NCBI GenBank assembly: GCA_015179125.1
Contig: WHVA01000001.1
Location: 248,001 to 312,000 of the forward strand
Origin: Gautieria morchelliformis
Taxonomy: Eukaryota > Basidiomycota > Agaricomycetes > Gomphales > Gomphaceae
Length of the DNA: 64,000 nucleotides
Direction of reading: 5' to 3'
Made by a program: the position numbers and the translations under genes. The notes beneath the pieces were generated by a model. It was given only the letters and a program-made list of their open reading frames with translations, made no database searches and had not been told where the DNA came from. Below, piece by piece: positions 20,588-30,600 of the stretch. How positions within the stretch are numbered: position 1 is the stretch's first letter; each line of letters starts with the position of its first letter.

Positions 20588-23500
20588 TTAATATATTCCG
20601 ATTTGCTCGTTGAGGATCTTCACTCTAGGACTAGAAAGTCCTTTGGTGAGGATATCTGCCAACATTTGTTCGGTTGGCAAATAAACGAGCTTGGCTTGTT
20701 GATTTTTGATTATATCTCGAAGGAAATATAATCTGATGTCGAAATGTTTGGTTCTCGTGTGTTGTTGAGTGCCATACGTGATGGCAATGGCTGATTGATT
20801 GTCTGAATAAATTTTGATGGGTCTGTTCAGTGGTTGGAATATTTCAGAAATAAAATGGCGCATCCAAAGAGCCTCTTTGCCCGCATGGGTCAGGGCGACG
20901 AATTCGGCTTCAGTTGATGAGAGGGCTACTATCGACTGTTTCTGGCAACTCCATGAAACAGTGCCTCCATCAATCTGAAATAAGTATGCCGAATACGAAC
21001 GCCTATGACTCTGTGAACCCCAATCTGCATCTGAATACCCCATCAAACCGTCTCGATTTCTTCCAAGTGTGAGCTTGTAATGCTTCGTGCCTTTCAAATA
21101 TTTGAAGACACGTTTGACTGCATTCCAATGTGTGCCACCTGGATTTTCGAGGAATTGCGAAAGCAATGACACCGCAAATGCAATGTCAGGTCGAGTGGCT
21201 ACAGCTGCCCACATCAGTGATCCTATAGCTTGCCTGTATGGAAACTTCGACATGGCTTTCTTGCCTCTCTCTGTAGAAGGACACTGGTCTTTTGATAATT
21301 TAACAGCTGGATCAAGGGGCGTAGCATAAGTCTTTGCATCTTCGAGATTGAATTTCTTGATGATCTTCTCGATGTATGCAGGTTGTGAAATTGCAATAGT
21401 TTTCTTCTGCCAGTCTCTTTCGATTTTGAGATTCAATAGCCAATGAATCTCGCCTAGATCTTTCATACTGAAGACCTGAGCAAGATCTCGTTTGACTTCG
21501 TCCAGGACTGACTGATTCTCAGCTGTGATGGTGAGATCATCCACAGCTGTTGCAATGATCACATGCCCCTTTCCGCCACGTCTATAAAATACAGCCCCAT
21601 CTGTGGCTGACGTAGTGAATCCTAATTTGTGGAATTCACCACTTAGACGTTTGTACCATTCCCTTCCAGATTGTTTGAGGCCATAGAGTGCTTTCTTCAA
21701 AGGTAGCACTTCGTCTTTGTCTCTAGACTCATATCCATACAGCTGCTTCATGTAAATAGGTTCAGGTAGTGTAGCATTGAGGTATGCATAGTCCACGTCC
21801 ATTTGATGGATAGGCCAGTCATTCCTAGCAGCAATGGCGCATATGATCCGTAGGGAGGATAACCGAGCAACAGGTGAGTATGTCTCATCATAGTCGACTC
21901 CAAACTTCTGTGTGAAGCCTTGGGCAACCATTCTCGATTTAGGCATTATTGGTTTCCCTTCTGGGTTACGCTTCCAAAGGTAGACCCATTTATTACCGAC
22001 AATATTGGCTCCAGGAGGTGGTTTGGCTCGTTCCCACACTCCCTTGTCGATTAGGGCCTCATACTCTTTGTCCATTGATTTCTTCCATATAGGATTACTC
22101 AGAGCTTCGTCTGCATTGCTAGGTTCAATTTGACTCAAATCCGGCGCCTTGTTATTGTTTTGACCGTCGGTTAGAAACGCACTGATGGCACACTCATAGC
22201 TACTGATGCCATCAATCTCGGAGGATAATTCTTTGTCGAATAAAACTTCTTTATGGTCCTCAACGTCCTCGTAAGCTAGCGTAGTCATATGTGCGCCAGC
22301 TTGTCTCTGGGTTTGAGATCTTGTTACGGGACCTGATGGGGCCGGCTGCACTTGTTGTTGATGGATCCTTTCGCTTCTCCTTATCGGTTCAGCTTCTCTA
22401 GGTCTGTCATCAACTCCCTGAATAGGTTGCAGCTTTTCAAGATATTCCTCTGGTGCATTTTCATCAATTTCTTCGATCTTTGCCTCTTCGCTGACTAAGC
22501 GACCGGGCACAGGCACTGATGCCGGAATGGCCTTCTTCTCCTCTCTAGACGTAGGTAGCTTGGATTCCTCAATAGAAATGATTGGGACCTTTCCCTTCTT
22601 CATCTCTGAATCAAACACAACATTCCGCTCGACAGAAACTCTGTGCGAGTCAGGCCAATAAACATAATGACCATGGCTCTGCGCAGAAATTCCTATCCAC
22701 CGAGCTCTCTTGGCACAAGCTTCCAATTTATCTCCCTGAGTGACCTTAACATAGACTTCAGTTCCCCACGCGTGAATGTCTTTGAGATTCGGTTTCTCAT
22801 GGTGGATCATCTCGTAGGGCGTTTTATCCGGTAGAGCTCTTGTGTGCGTCCTGTTCCTAAGATAATTGGCATGCTGTATTGCATAGCCCCATAATATCTT
22901 AGGAAGGCCTGATTCTAACAGCATGGCACGAGTTCTCTCAGTGAGAGTTCGGTTCAGACGTTCGGCAACACCATTAGACTCTGGTGTGTCGTGTACCGTC
23001 AACTGATGCTTCGTGCCTTGTTTGGCTAGATGCTGTTCGAATTCAGAGCTCGTATACTCGCCCCCTCGATCAGAAACAAGTGCCTTGATGTGCACATTTC
23101 TCTGTCGAAGCATTAAAGCCTCATAGAGCTTGTACTTTGAGAATGCTTCTGATTTGTTCGCCATGAGATAGATCACCGATTCTCTTGAGTAATCATCGAT
23201 AAAGGAGACATAATATGACTTCTTATCGATTGTGAGGTGCCTTGCAGGTCCCCAGACATCAGAATAAATTCTGTCACCGAATTTTGACGTTCGGTCTCTG
23301 GGTTCTCGAGGAAGAGGTTTGCGTGCAATCTTGGCCTGAATACACGCATCGCAGACAATTCTATCGCCTGTGGAGCTCAGTTCAATGCCCAATATCATGC
23401 CATGATTTAATAGATGTTGTAGGGACTTCTGTGAGATATGCCCCATTTTTTGATGAATTTCCATGGCAGACAAACACATATGGGCTTGAGCACTTGGTGA

Positions 23501-24832
23501 CTGGAGGTCTAGTCGATATAAACCATTGACCTTCGGTGCTTGCATCAATACCTTTCCAACAGCGTTAGATATCGTGCATTTCTGGCCACCGAGTCGAATG
23601 TCGTAGCCAGCATCATCGCACCGACCGATCGAGACGAGGGTAGCAGCAATCTTTGGTGCATAGTATGTATCTTGCAACATGACTTCTACTGTTTTATCTC
23701 CAACCTTGTTGGATAATACGAGCAGTCCTGAACCAAAGGCATCAAAAGTGCCTTTGTTGGCTGCTCGGATAGTCCTCGGCTGTGAGAATTGACAGTAGTT
23801 CCTCAATAAATTTTTGTGAGGAGTCATATGCGATGTCGTTGCGGTGTCGAGTATAACTATAACTCCTGAGGATGTGCTCAGATTGAAATTAGAGCACTCG
23901 TCAAAATTGGTGAAGGCAAGATGCCCATCACCGCTTTCCTCAGAAGAGGACTCTTCTTCGGCAACATTCGCTTTTGCTTTACCCTTCTTCTTCTTCTTGG
24001 CTTTGGCTTTTTTCTTCTGACGTGGTCCTTGACCTTCTTTACCACCTCCTTTAGCCCAGCAATTTTCGATAGAATGTCCAGGCTTTTTGCAGTTGGTGCA
24101 TACATGCGCCTTCTGCCCCTTCTGGTCCTTCTTAGTAGATGAACCAATAAACACCTGCTCTTCTTGCGGGAGTGTTTTCTTCCTGTCATACTGAGCCTTT
24201 AGTACCCTAATAATATTATCAGGGACCAATGGCATCCCGCATTCTTCAAGCGAAGTGGTAAGGGCATTCATGACTGCCTCATAGGATGGTGGAAGTGATG
24301 CAAGGATGATGTCCATGAATTCTTCTTCGGAAACTCTGGCTCCCATCTCATTAAGACGAGCATATAGGTCTTGGGCCTTGTCCAAATGATCTCTCAAGTC
24401 TCCATCCTCAGGACATCTCATACTGCGGAGTTGTCTCTGCAGGCTGGTGAGGACCATCTTGGGCTTTTTGGTCATCTCATTGACCAGTGCATCCCAAGTC
24501 TCTTTTGCTGTCTTCTGCTTCTGTAGCATCAGGGCTAATGACTCTGACACTGAGACGATGATTTGGGTCTTGGCTTGTCCTTCTCTAGCAAGGTATCTCT
24601 CCAGCTTCTCCTCAGCCTTATCCATCTGAGTTTCCTCAGCTTCTGTAAGAATATGGCCTGGGGGCATAACTGGAGGATCAGGAGGACGAGTGACTCTCCC
24701 TTCTACATGCTTGAGTAGATTTTTGGACTCGAAATAGCTGATGAGAGTGGCTCGCCACAATGGCCAATTACTTCCATCAGTAGCAAGCTTCTCAACACCC
24801 AATAGCTTCTCAGAAGTGTCTCCGGGGCCCAT
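20588..24832 (-). CDS. Copia-A gag-pol polyprotein
   Basis: A single open frame of 1414 codons, the usual size for a fungal Copia polyprotein. Parts in order: a UBN2-type gag domain (residues about 10-230), the knuckle CTNCKKPGHSIENC (about 247-260), a protease-like segment with ILDTATTSHM, a gag-pre-integrase HH..C..C region, the integrase core with YSDVWGPA and VSDRGGEYTSSEFE, RT with VAQGFTQKFGVDYDETYSPV and AVDDLTI, and RNase H with GYSDADWGS and KHFDIRLYFLRD. The start ATG at 24832 lies inside the primer-binding site. Expected to yield particle, protease, integrase and RT after self-cleavage. Confidence 0.9.
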   Translation of the reverse strand: MGPGDTSEKLLGVEKLATDGSNWPLWRATLISYFESKNLLKHVEGRVTRPPDPPVMPPGHILTEAEETQMDKAEEKLERYLAREGQAKTQIIVSVSESLALMLQKQKTAKETWDALVNEMTKKPKMVLTSLQRQLRSMRCPEDGDLRDHLDKAQDLYARLNEMGARVSEEEFMDIILASLPPSYEAVMNALTTSLEECGMPLVPDNIIRVLKAQYDRKKTLPQEEQVFIGSSTKKDQKGQKAHVCTNCKKPGHSIENCWAKGGGKEGQGPRQKKKAKAKKKKKGKAKANVAEEESSSEESGDGHLAFTNFDECSNFNLSTSSGVIVILDTATTSHMTPHKNLLRNYCQFSQPRTIRAANKGTFDAFGSGLLVLSNKVGDKTVEVMLQDTYYAPKIAATLVSIGRCDDAGYDIRLGGQKCTISNAVGKVLMQAPKVNGLYRLDLQSPSAQAHMCLSAMEIHQKMGHISQKSLQHLLNHGMILGIELSSTGDRIVCDACIQAKIARKPLPREPRDRTSKFGDRIYSDVWGPARHLTIDKKSYYVSFIDDYSRESVIYLMANKSEAFSKYKLYEALMLRQRNVHIKALVSDRGGEYTSSEFEQHLAKQGTKHQLTVHDTPESNGVAERLNRTLTERTRAMLLESGLPKILWGYAIQHANYLRNRTHTRALPDKTPYEMIHHEKPNLKDIHAWGTEVYVKVTQGDKLEACAKRARWIGISAQSHGHYVYWPDSHRVSVERNVVFDSEMKKGKVPIISIEESKLPTSREEKKAIPASVPVPGRLVSEEAKIEEIDENAPEEYLEKLQPIQGVDDRPREAEPIRRSERIHQQQVQPAPSGPVTRSQTQRQAGAHMTTLAYEDVEDHKEVLFDKELSSEIDGISSYECAISAFLTDGQNNNKAPDLSQIEPSNADEALSNPIWKKSMDKEYEALIDKGVWERAKPPPGANIVGNKWVYLWKRNPEGKPIMPKSRMVAQGFTQKFGVDYDETYSPVARLSSLRIICAIAARNDWPIHQMDVDYAYLNATLPEPIYMKQLYGYESRDKDEVLPLKKALYGLKQSGREWYKRLSGEFHKLGFTTSATDGAVFYRRGGKGHVIIATAVDDLTITAENQSVLDEVKRDLAQVFSMKDLGEIHWLLNLKIERDWQKKTIAISQPAYIEKIIKKFNLEDAKTYATPLDPAVKLSKDQCPSTERGKKAMSKFPYRQAIGSLMWAAVATRPDIAFAVSLLSQFLENPGGTHWNAVKRVFKYLKGTKHYKLTLGRNRDGLMGYSDADWGSQSHRRSYSAYLFQIDGGTVSWSCQKQSIVALSSTEAEFVALTHAGKEALWMRHFISEIFQPLNRPIKIYSDNQSAIAITYGTQQHTRTKHFDIRLYFLRDIIKNQQAKLVYLPTEQMLADILTKGLSSPRVKILNEQIGIY

Positions 24833-24837
24833 AACCC

Positions 24838-25334
24838 TGTAGAGGACAGGAATTATAGGCAGTAGGTATGGACTTGTTGCTCAAAAGAATAGACTAGAAA
24901 ACAATTCACTCTCTCAGTGAATTTAGTTGTCACTATAAATATATTATACACTACCTAGAAAACAATTCACTACAGAGGATTTCTAGGTTAATAAATCGAA
25001 AGAATGCTAGACTAATTTACTTGCCTCTCTCAGTGAATTTAGTTGTCACTGAGAGAGGGGGAAACTGTTTCACTGCGCATGTACTACTACCCGGCCCTTT
25101 AGCGCCCAAGAGCTCGCGCGTCGAAGTCATTTCAGACTCCGCTGGGTGCAGCCGCTTGTGAAAGTAGGAATAACAAAATGAAATAGAGAAACAGGGAGTG
25201 AGTGGAAAATTTCGAAAATAACCAGAGAAATGGATGCATGATACAAGAACAACATGAGAAGAAATTGAGAAAGCACACAACAAATTGGATATATTATGCT
25301 TGATTTTGGTGCAGGAGCATCAATGCACCCAACA
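24838..25334 (-). repeat. Copia-A 5' LTR and adjacent primer-binding site
   Basis: This is the upstream LTR for the minus-strand element. Just inside it, on the element strand, GGTTATGGGCCCC (plus coordinates 24824-24836) is where the primer should pair. Its complement GGGCCCATAACC resembles the anticodon arm of initiator tRNA-Met (CAU within GGGCCCAUAACC), the half-tRNA priming mode known from Drosophila copia. Copia-B has the same site. Confidence 0.7.
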
Positions 25335-25480
25335 CTCATGCAGTTCAAAAAGAGCATGTGGAGGAGCAACCTCATGTAGGCATCACACGAGCAGAATCCA
25401 CAAGGGCAGCACATAGGCATGATGCTATTGCTGAAGCCATGTGGTTGGACTATGAGACAGGGAACCATCAACATGCATAG
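25335..25480 (+). pseudogene. C-terminal end of the interrupted Harbinger transposase gene
   Basis: Right of Copia-A and of the duplicated CTCAT, the frame that stops abruptly at 20077 continues: HVEEQPHVGITRAESTRAAH, then AIAEAMWLDYE and a stop at 25478-25480. The TRAE..R..RD.IA..MW pattern is the usual tail of PIF/Harbinger transposases. The terminal repeats of the DNA transposon were not found. Confidence 0.75.
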
Positions 25481-25566
25481 GGATACTCAGATATGACTAT
25501 CAGACTTCTATTTATCATACAACACATATCGCTTTGTCCTTCTTTGTCCGTGTTTGAGACCGTCTC

Positions 25567-26560
25567 GCCTAGCCTTTCATGCCCCTGTCTTTTCCTTCTT
25601 CTTCTTTTCCTCTTTCTCGGTTTCCCTCCTGCACTCGCCGTGTCTTCGTGGGCATAGTGGGGGGTAACATGCAACCTTTAGCAGGATATGGCGTACGGTC
25701 GGGTTTGTAAATCACTAAAGCCGAGTAAATGACTAAAGCCCACTCTGTGTCTGCCTGCGCCGTCGTCCTGGCATGCGTTCTCCTTTTTCTTTCCCTCCCC
25801 TTGCCTTTTCTCCTGTCTGTCCGTGCCGTCGTCCTGGCCTGCGTTCTCCTTTCTTTCTTTCCCTCCAATTGCCCTCCTGTTTTCCTTCTGTCTCTCACTT
25901 GCCTTGATGTCATATTCACTATATGCTTCAACTTATAAGCAGCTGACTGTCGTGTTTTTCCATTTGTCTCTTTCAAATGTCTGCCATTACCTTGGCTGCT
26001 AATGTTTGTCTTCAAGGTGGTTGTCGTCAGACGACTACGTCCACTTAGTATTGTTTTTACGGCACCGTCGTCCAGGGGGTCGCTGATGGCACCGTGCCTC
26101 TCGAGATGAGGCTTCACAGTCCCCCCGGGGAGACGTTCACAATGGCACTAAGTCTTTCGTGTTGGAGTGCATCTGCGTTCCTTGCTTTGTTATAGTACCC
26201 TCACCTTGTCGTCTTTGTTAGTCGTTTACAAACCCGACCGTACGCCGTATCCTGCTAAAGGTTGCATGTTGCCCCCCACTATGCCCACGAAGGCACGGCG
26301 AGTGCAGGAGGGAAACCGAGGTCTTGCCTAGCCTTTCATGCCCCTTTCTTTTCCTTCTTCTTCTTTTGCCTCTTTCTCGGTTCCCTCCTGTCTCTTACAT
26401 TGTCGCTGTGTATCTCAACTTATAAGGTGGTGAGCGTGGTCTTTTCCCATTTGTCTCTTCCAAATGTCTACCATTACCTTGGCTGCTAATGTGTGTCTTT
26501 GAGGTGGTCATGGTCAGATGACTTCACTGACTTACTTACGACACCATTTTCCAGGGGTTT
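25567..26560. repeat. Block of inverted and direct repeats
   Basis: A 95-bp arm at 25618-25714 recurs inverted at 26228-26322 (for example CGACCGTACGCC.TATCCTGC on the right arm), enclosing about 510 bp. A 65-bp segment at 25567-25632 (CCTAGCCTTTCATGCCCC start) recurs in direct orientation at 26325-26390, and ATGTCTRCCATTACCTTGGC near 25978 recurs near 26465. A 60-bp tandem repeat (GCCGTCGTCCTGGC words) sits at 25765-25870. No coding sequence seen. The inverted arms look like terminal inverted repeats of a small non-autonomous DNA element inside one of two diverged tandem units. Confidence 0.6.
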
Positions 26561-26967
26561 GCTGACACTGCCTTAACAAGTCTGCACTTCGACATGTTTC
26601 CTTTTTCAGTCATCGCCTGACTTTGGGTTTAAGACAGTGTCTTATTATTCTTTCCCTGTCCCCTTTCAAGTTGCTCATCTTTGCTATACTATACCTCCCA
26701 GAATCGCTCGTCCCATGATCCTTTGCCGTACTTACCACGCCCTTGGTATGTGCCATCCCCGCCGACATTTAGTGGACCTGTACCAACGTAATATATCCCC
26801 TTTAACTTTTTTCTTCCCATCTATGTCTGCCAACCTGATGTGTACCTCCTCCCACATGTGCTTTATAACATGGACTGGGTGGGTCACGTGCAGGAGGTAT
26901 TATGGGTGCATATGGTGTGATCCGTCAATGGTATCGAGAGTAGTTTCAATAGTTCAAACCCTACGGT
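26561..26967. other. Unassigned sequence left of Gypsy-2
   Basis: No gene recognised. Similarity to Gypsy-1 begins abruptly at about 26968, so this marks the truncated 3' side of Gypsy-2. Confidence 0.4.
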
Positions 26968-27191
26968 GTCAAGAGATTGGCACTGGAAGATGACGGCCCT
27001 TTGGAGCCTAGCTGTGAGGGCTGCTTAGAAAAGGAATTGCCGTGTGTGTGGGACCTGGTCGGAAAAAGCCACAGCTGGATGCCAAGAAGGTGTGTGTCGT
27101 TGATGGACTCACGGCCCGGGTGTCGACCAAGCGGAAGAAAACCGGAGGGTCATAAATCGGGTCGGAAAGGCCTTCGCAAGGAAGGAAACCC

Positions 27192-27593
27192 TTGTCCAGG
27201 GATGCAAAGGCGGAGGGAAACCAAGGGGGGCCGGAGGCAAGCAGGAGTGGGGTGACCAGACAGGAGGGGACTGCAGATCCTCTTCTGGATATCGCTCGGT
27301 CACTCTGTGGATTTCTCCAACAAGGGGAGCAAGGGCTGCGCATGCAGCATAACTTTTACAGTGCAGTCATGGATTGCCTCGGGGCCTTCAAGGATCACCT
27401 GGATCAGGTTGTTGCGGAGTTGAGGTGGATGCAGGAGGTGGAGGACTCAGAAGCGGGCACAGAAGTGTGGGAGGGCAAGGTCCAGGATGTCGTGAGGTTC
27501 AAGGAGGCCTATGGGAGAAACGGAGATGTGGAGGATCCAGAGGTGGATGACTGGGCGGGATTTGGGGGTGACAATACCATGGAGGAAGACTAA
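27192..27593 (+). pseudogene. Antisense accessory ORF of Gypsy-2 (C-terminal part)
   Basis: Counterpart of the Gypsy-1 antisense ORF: plus strand inside a minus-strand element. 133 codons, with the helix DPLLDIARSLCGFLQQGEQG, then DHLDQVVAELRWMQEVEDSE and an acidic end closing DNTMEED. About nine of ten residues agree with the Gypsy-1 version over this stretch, and most differences are substitutions rather than frame changes. Upstream (26990-27100) the Cys-rich segment is recognisable. The coiled-coil portion is missing because the element is truncated near 26968. Function unknown. Confidence 0.6.
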
Positions 27594-27649
27594 AGGTCAG
27601 AACAACTTGTAGAATAGTTTTCTTGTAACGTCGGAATCGATTAGATGAA

Positions 27650-30600
27650 TTAATAATCAAATTTAACTTGTGACTTAAGGAGCGAAAATGGAATAGAATG
27701 TCGGAGGTGCCGGAATGACTTAGTGCATGAGAAGGGGTCCAGGCTTGGCAGGGTATGCCTTATGGAAATCTTAGACGAGTTCGGAGGCGTGGTTGAGTTC
27801 CGTGGCGGAAATCCAGGAAGTCTCTTCGTCGGTGTTTTCATAGCCTGCCCACTTGACTAGGTACTGAAGTTGACAATGGTATCACTTGTCGAGCTTGGAA
27901 TTGAGAATTTCCAAAATCTCGTATTCCGGTTCTCCATCGATGATAACTGGCAGAGGCGGAGGTTGTTCTTGATTTGGGATTGTATTTGGAACTGTGGGTT
28001 CAAGCATAGACACATGGAATACCAGATGTACTGCGTGCATATTCTGGCTATGATACCATCCTAGTTATCGTTGACCACCTTACAAAGCACTCATCTTTAT
28101 TCCAACCTACGACACCATCACTTCCACCCAGCTTGCACAGCTCTTCGTGCTCCACGTCTTTTCCAAGCATGGAATCCCCTCCCATGTCACTTCTGACTGT
28201 GGATCAGAATTCGTGTCATATTTCTTCCACACACTCAGCAAGGCTTTCGACATGAAACTCCACTGCACTTCCGGCTATCATCCTGAAGGTGACCGCCAAA
28301 CAGAACATACTAATCAGACCCTTGAGCAGTACCTCCGCATCTATTGCAACTACCAACATAGTAACTGGTCCGACCTTCTTCCGCTCACGGAATTCGCTTA
28401 CAACAATGCACCTTTGGCCACCACTGGAATTTCGCCCTTGTACGCCAATAAGGCTATCACCTGAATCTCACCATCCACCCTGAATGCAACCTCGCCTCTG
28501 CCAGAGCCTGAGATTTCATTGTGGAAATCGACGACCTTCACCAGCACCTCCAAGAGAACATATCCACTGCCCAAAAGAGATATCAAACTTCCGCCGATCG
28601 GAAACGGCTTCCGCAACTGGAATTCAAGATCGGCGACAAAGTCTTCGTCAAAGCTGAAAACGTCCGCACCACTCGTCCCTGGAAGAAGCTCTCTGAAAAA
28701 TACCTTGGCCCTTACGAGATCATCACTAAGGTCAGCATAGGAAGTTTCTCATGAAGTCCATGGATATCAAATTCCAGGGTTGTTCCGGGATCAGAAGTTG
28801 CTTCAGGAGGCCATAGGGTTTGTGATGTTGGGGCTTGGCATGCATGCAGGTGGTGCATGACTTGCAGTAGTCTTGGACCATTGTGTGGAGGAGTGGCCAA
28901 GTGTAAGTGTGTCAGATGAGGTCAAGAGTCTTGTTTTGGCCTTGGTGTCCTGAGAGCGGATGATGGTGGCTTTGCTGAAGTACGCAGAGTTGTAGATCAT
29001 TGATATCCTGAACATAGATTCAGGACTTGTGGTGGAGGAACCTGTCGGAATTGAGGGACCATCCAGGACTGGTTGGGTTATCGAGGTGGGCTGCGGAGAT
29101 GGGGTTGGAATGGAGTGCAGAATGGATGTTGGAATGGGGAGACTCAGTGTCCATGATGATTGAGGCACAGAGTAGCAGAAATTGCAATGCTGTGGCACGC
29201 ATGGACGCTGCTCAGTCGAGAATACTGGGCGGAAATTGTGCAGATTAACGTTGGCTTAATCGCTACTTCCCTCTTTTGGGTAGATGTCCCAACGTCTAGT
29301 GAGTGCGTCGGGTTTTGATCCGAGCTTTCCGGGGCCGAAGCGGATCACCATGTTGAACTGTGAGAGATATTCAGACCAGTGGACTTGACGGCGAGTCAAA
29401 ATCTTAGTAGTCGCAAAATACTCAAGGTTTTTATGATCCATTACAACGTTGATCGGATAAGTTGGACCTTCAAGGTAGTGTCGCCAGATTTTGAAGGCTT
29501 CGAAGATTGCAAGTAGTTCCTTATCGTGGATGTCATATTTGAGTTCCAGGGCAGAGAAGGTGTGGAAATGAAATGCTATCAGATGAATTTCTCTGTCGTG
29601 GGGTGAAATGATTGAAAGAATGGCGGCTAGTGCATAGTTGGAAGTGTTGGTTTTGAGTACAAGTTGGGCATCTGGAATCCAGAAACTCAGTATAGGAGCC
29701 GTAGTGAAGGCCACCTTGAGGGTTTCAAATGCTGAACAGCATTCACACCCTTCCCGGTGAGACGCATGAGCAGAACAGTAATTTTGGAAAAATTATAAAT
29801 GAAACATCCGTAAAAATTGGCAAAGCCAAGGAAAGACTGCACACCCTTAACACGTCAGGGTTCCAGCCATTCTTGAATTGCCTTGACTTTGTCCTCTGCC
29901 ATGGTAAGACCTGTTGGAGAGAGGATATAGCCCAGGTACTTGACCGTGTCACGATGGCATTTTCATTTCTCTGCTTTTGGTAGAGGTGGTGTTTGCGGAG
30001 ACGGCGGAGTACTTCACGGACATGTTCCCGATGTTCTTCTGGTGAGTCAGAATAGATGAGGATATCATCAATGTACACTAGAACGCATACATTGAGGAAG
30101 TCAGAAGATATGTTGTTTATAAATCGCTGAAAAGCGGCAGGAGCATTGGTTAGACCAAAAGGCATGACAACCCACTCAAAAGCACCGTAGTGGGTGCGGA
30201 AGGTGGTTTTCCACTCATCACCTTCGCAGATGGGGACAAGGTGATAAGTGTGTCGAGAAGGTCAGAAATGCGTGCAAGTGGATATCTATCCTTCTTAGTG
30301 AGGGCGTTAAGTCCGCGGAAATCAACGCAGAGGCGGAGAGGTCCATCCTTCTTCTTCTTGATGAAAAGACCAGAGTGCTGTGCGGAGACAGTGAAGGGTG
30401 GATAAAGCCCATGTTGAGGTGTTCATCGACGAACTCTCGGAGAGTGTGGAGTTCACTTTGCAAAAGGGAGTAGATCGGTCCAAGGGGCGGAGATGCTCCT
30501 TCTTCCAAATCTATCCTCAAATTGTAAGGTCGATGTTGAACAGGTTTATCAGGTTTGGCCTTGTTGAACATCTCCGGGAAGTTGTGATATTCTTCCAGAA

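Larger units (their letters stand above)
20078..25334 (-). mobile_element. Copia-A: Ty1/Copia LTR retrotransposon, looks whole and young
   Basis: Two LTRs of 497 bp each (20078-20574 and 24838-25334; TGTAGAGG...CCCAACA) differ at about two positions by eye, roughly 99.6 percent identity. A 5-bp target duplication, CTCAT, flanks it (20073-20077, 25335-25339). One open gag-pol frame fills the interior. It sits inside the Harbinger transposase gene, so it is younger than that transposon. A diverged solo LTR of the same family is at 58433-58972. Confidence 0.92.
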
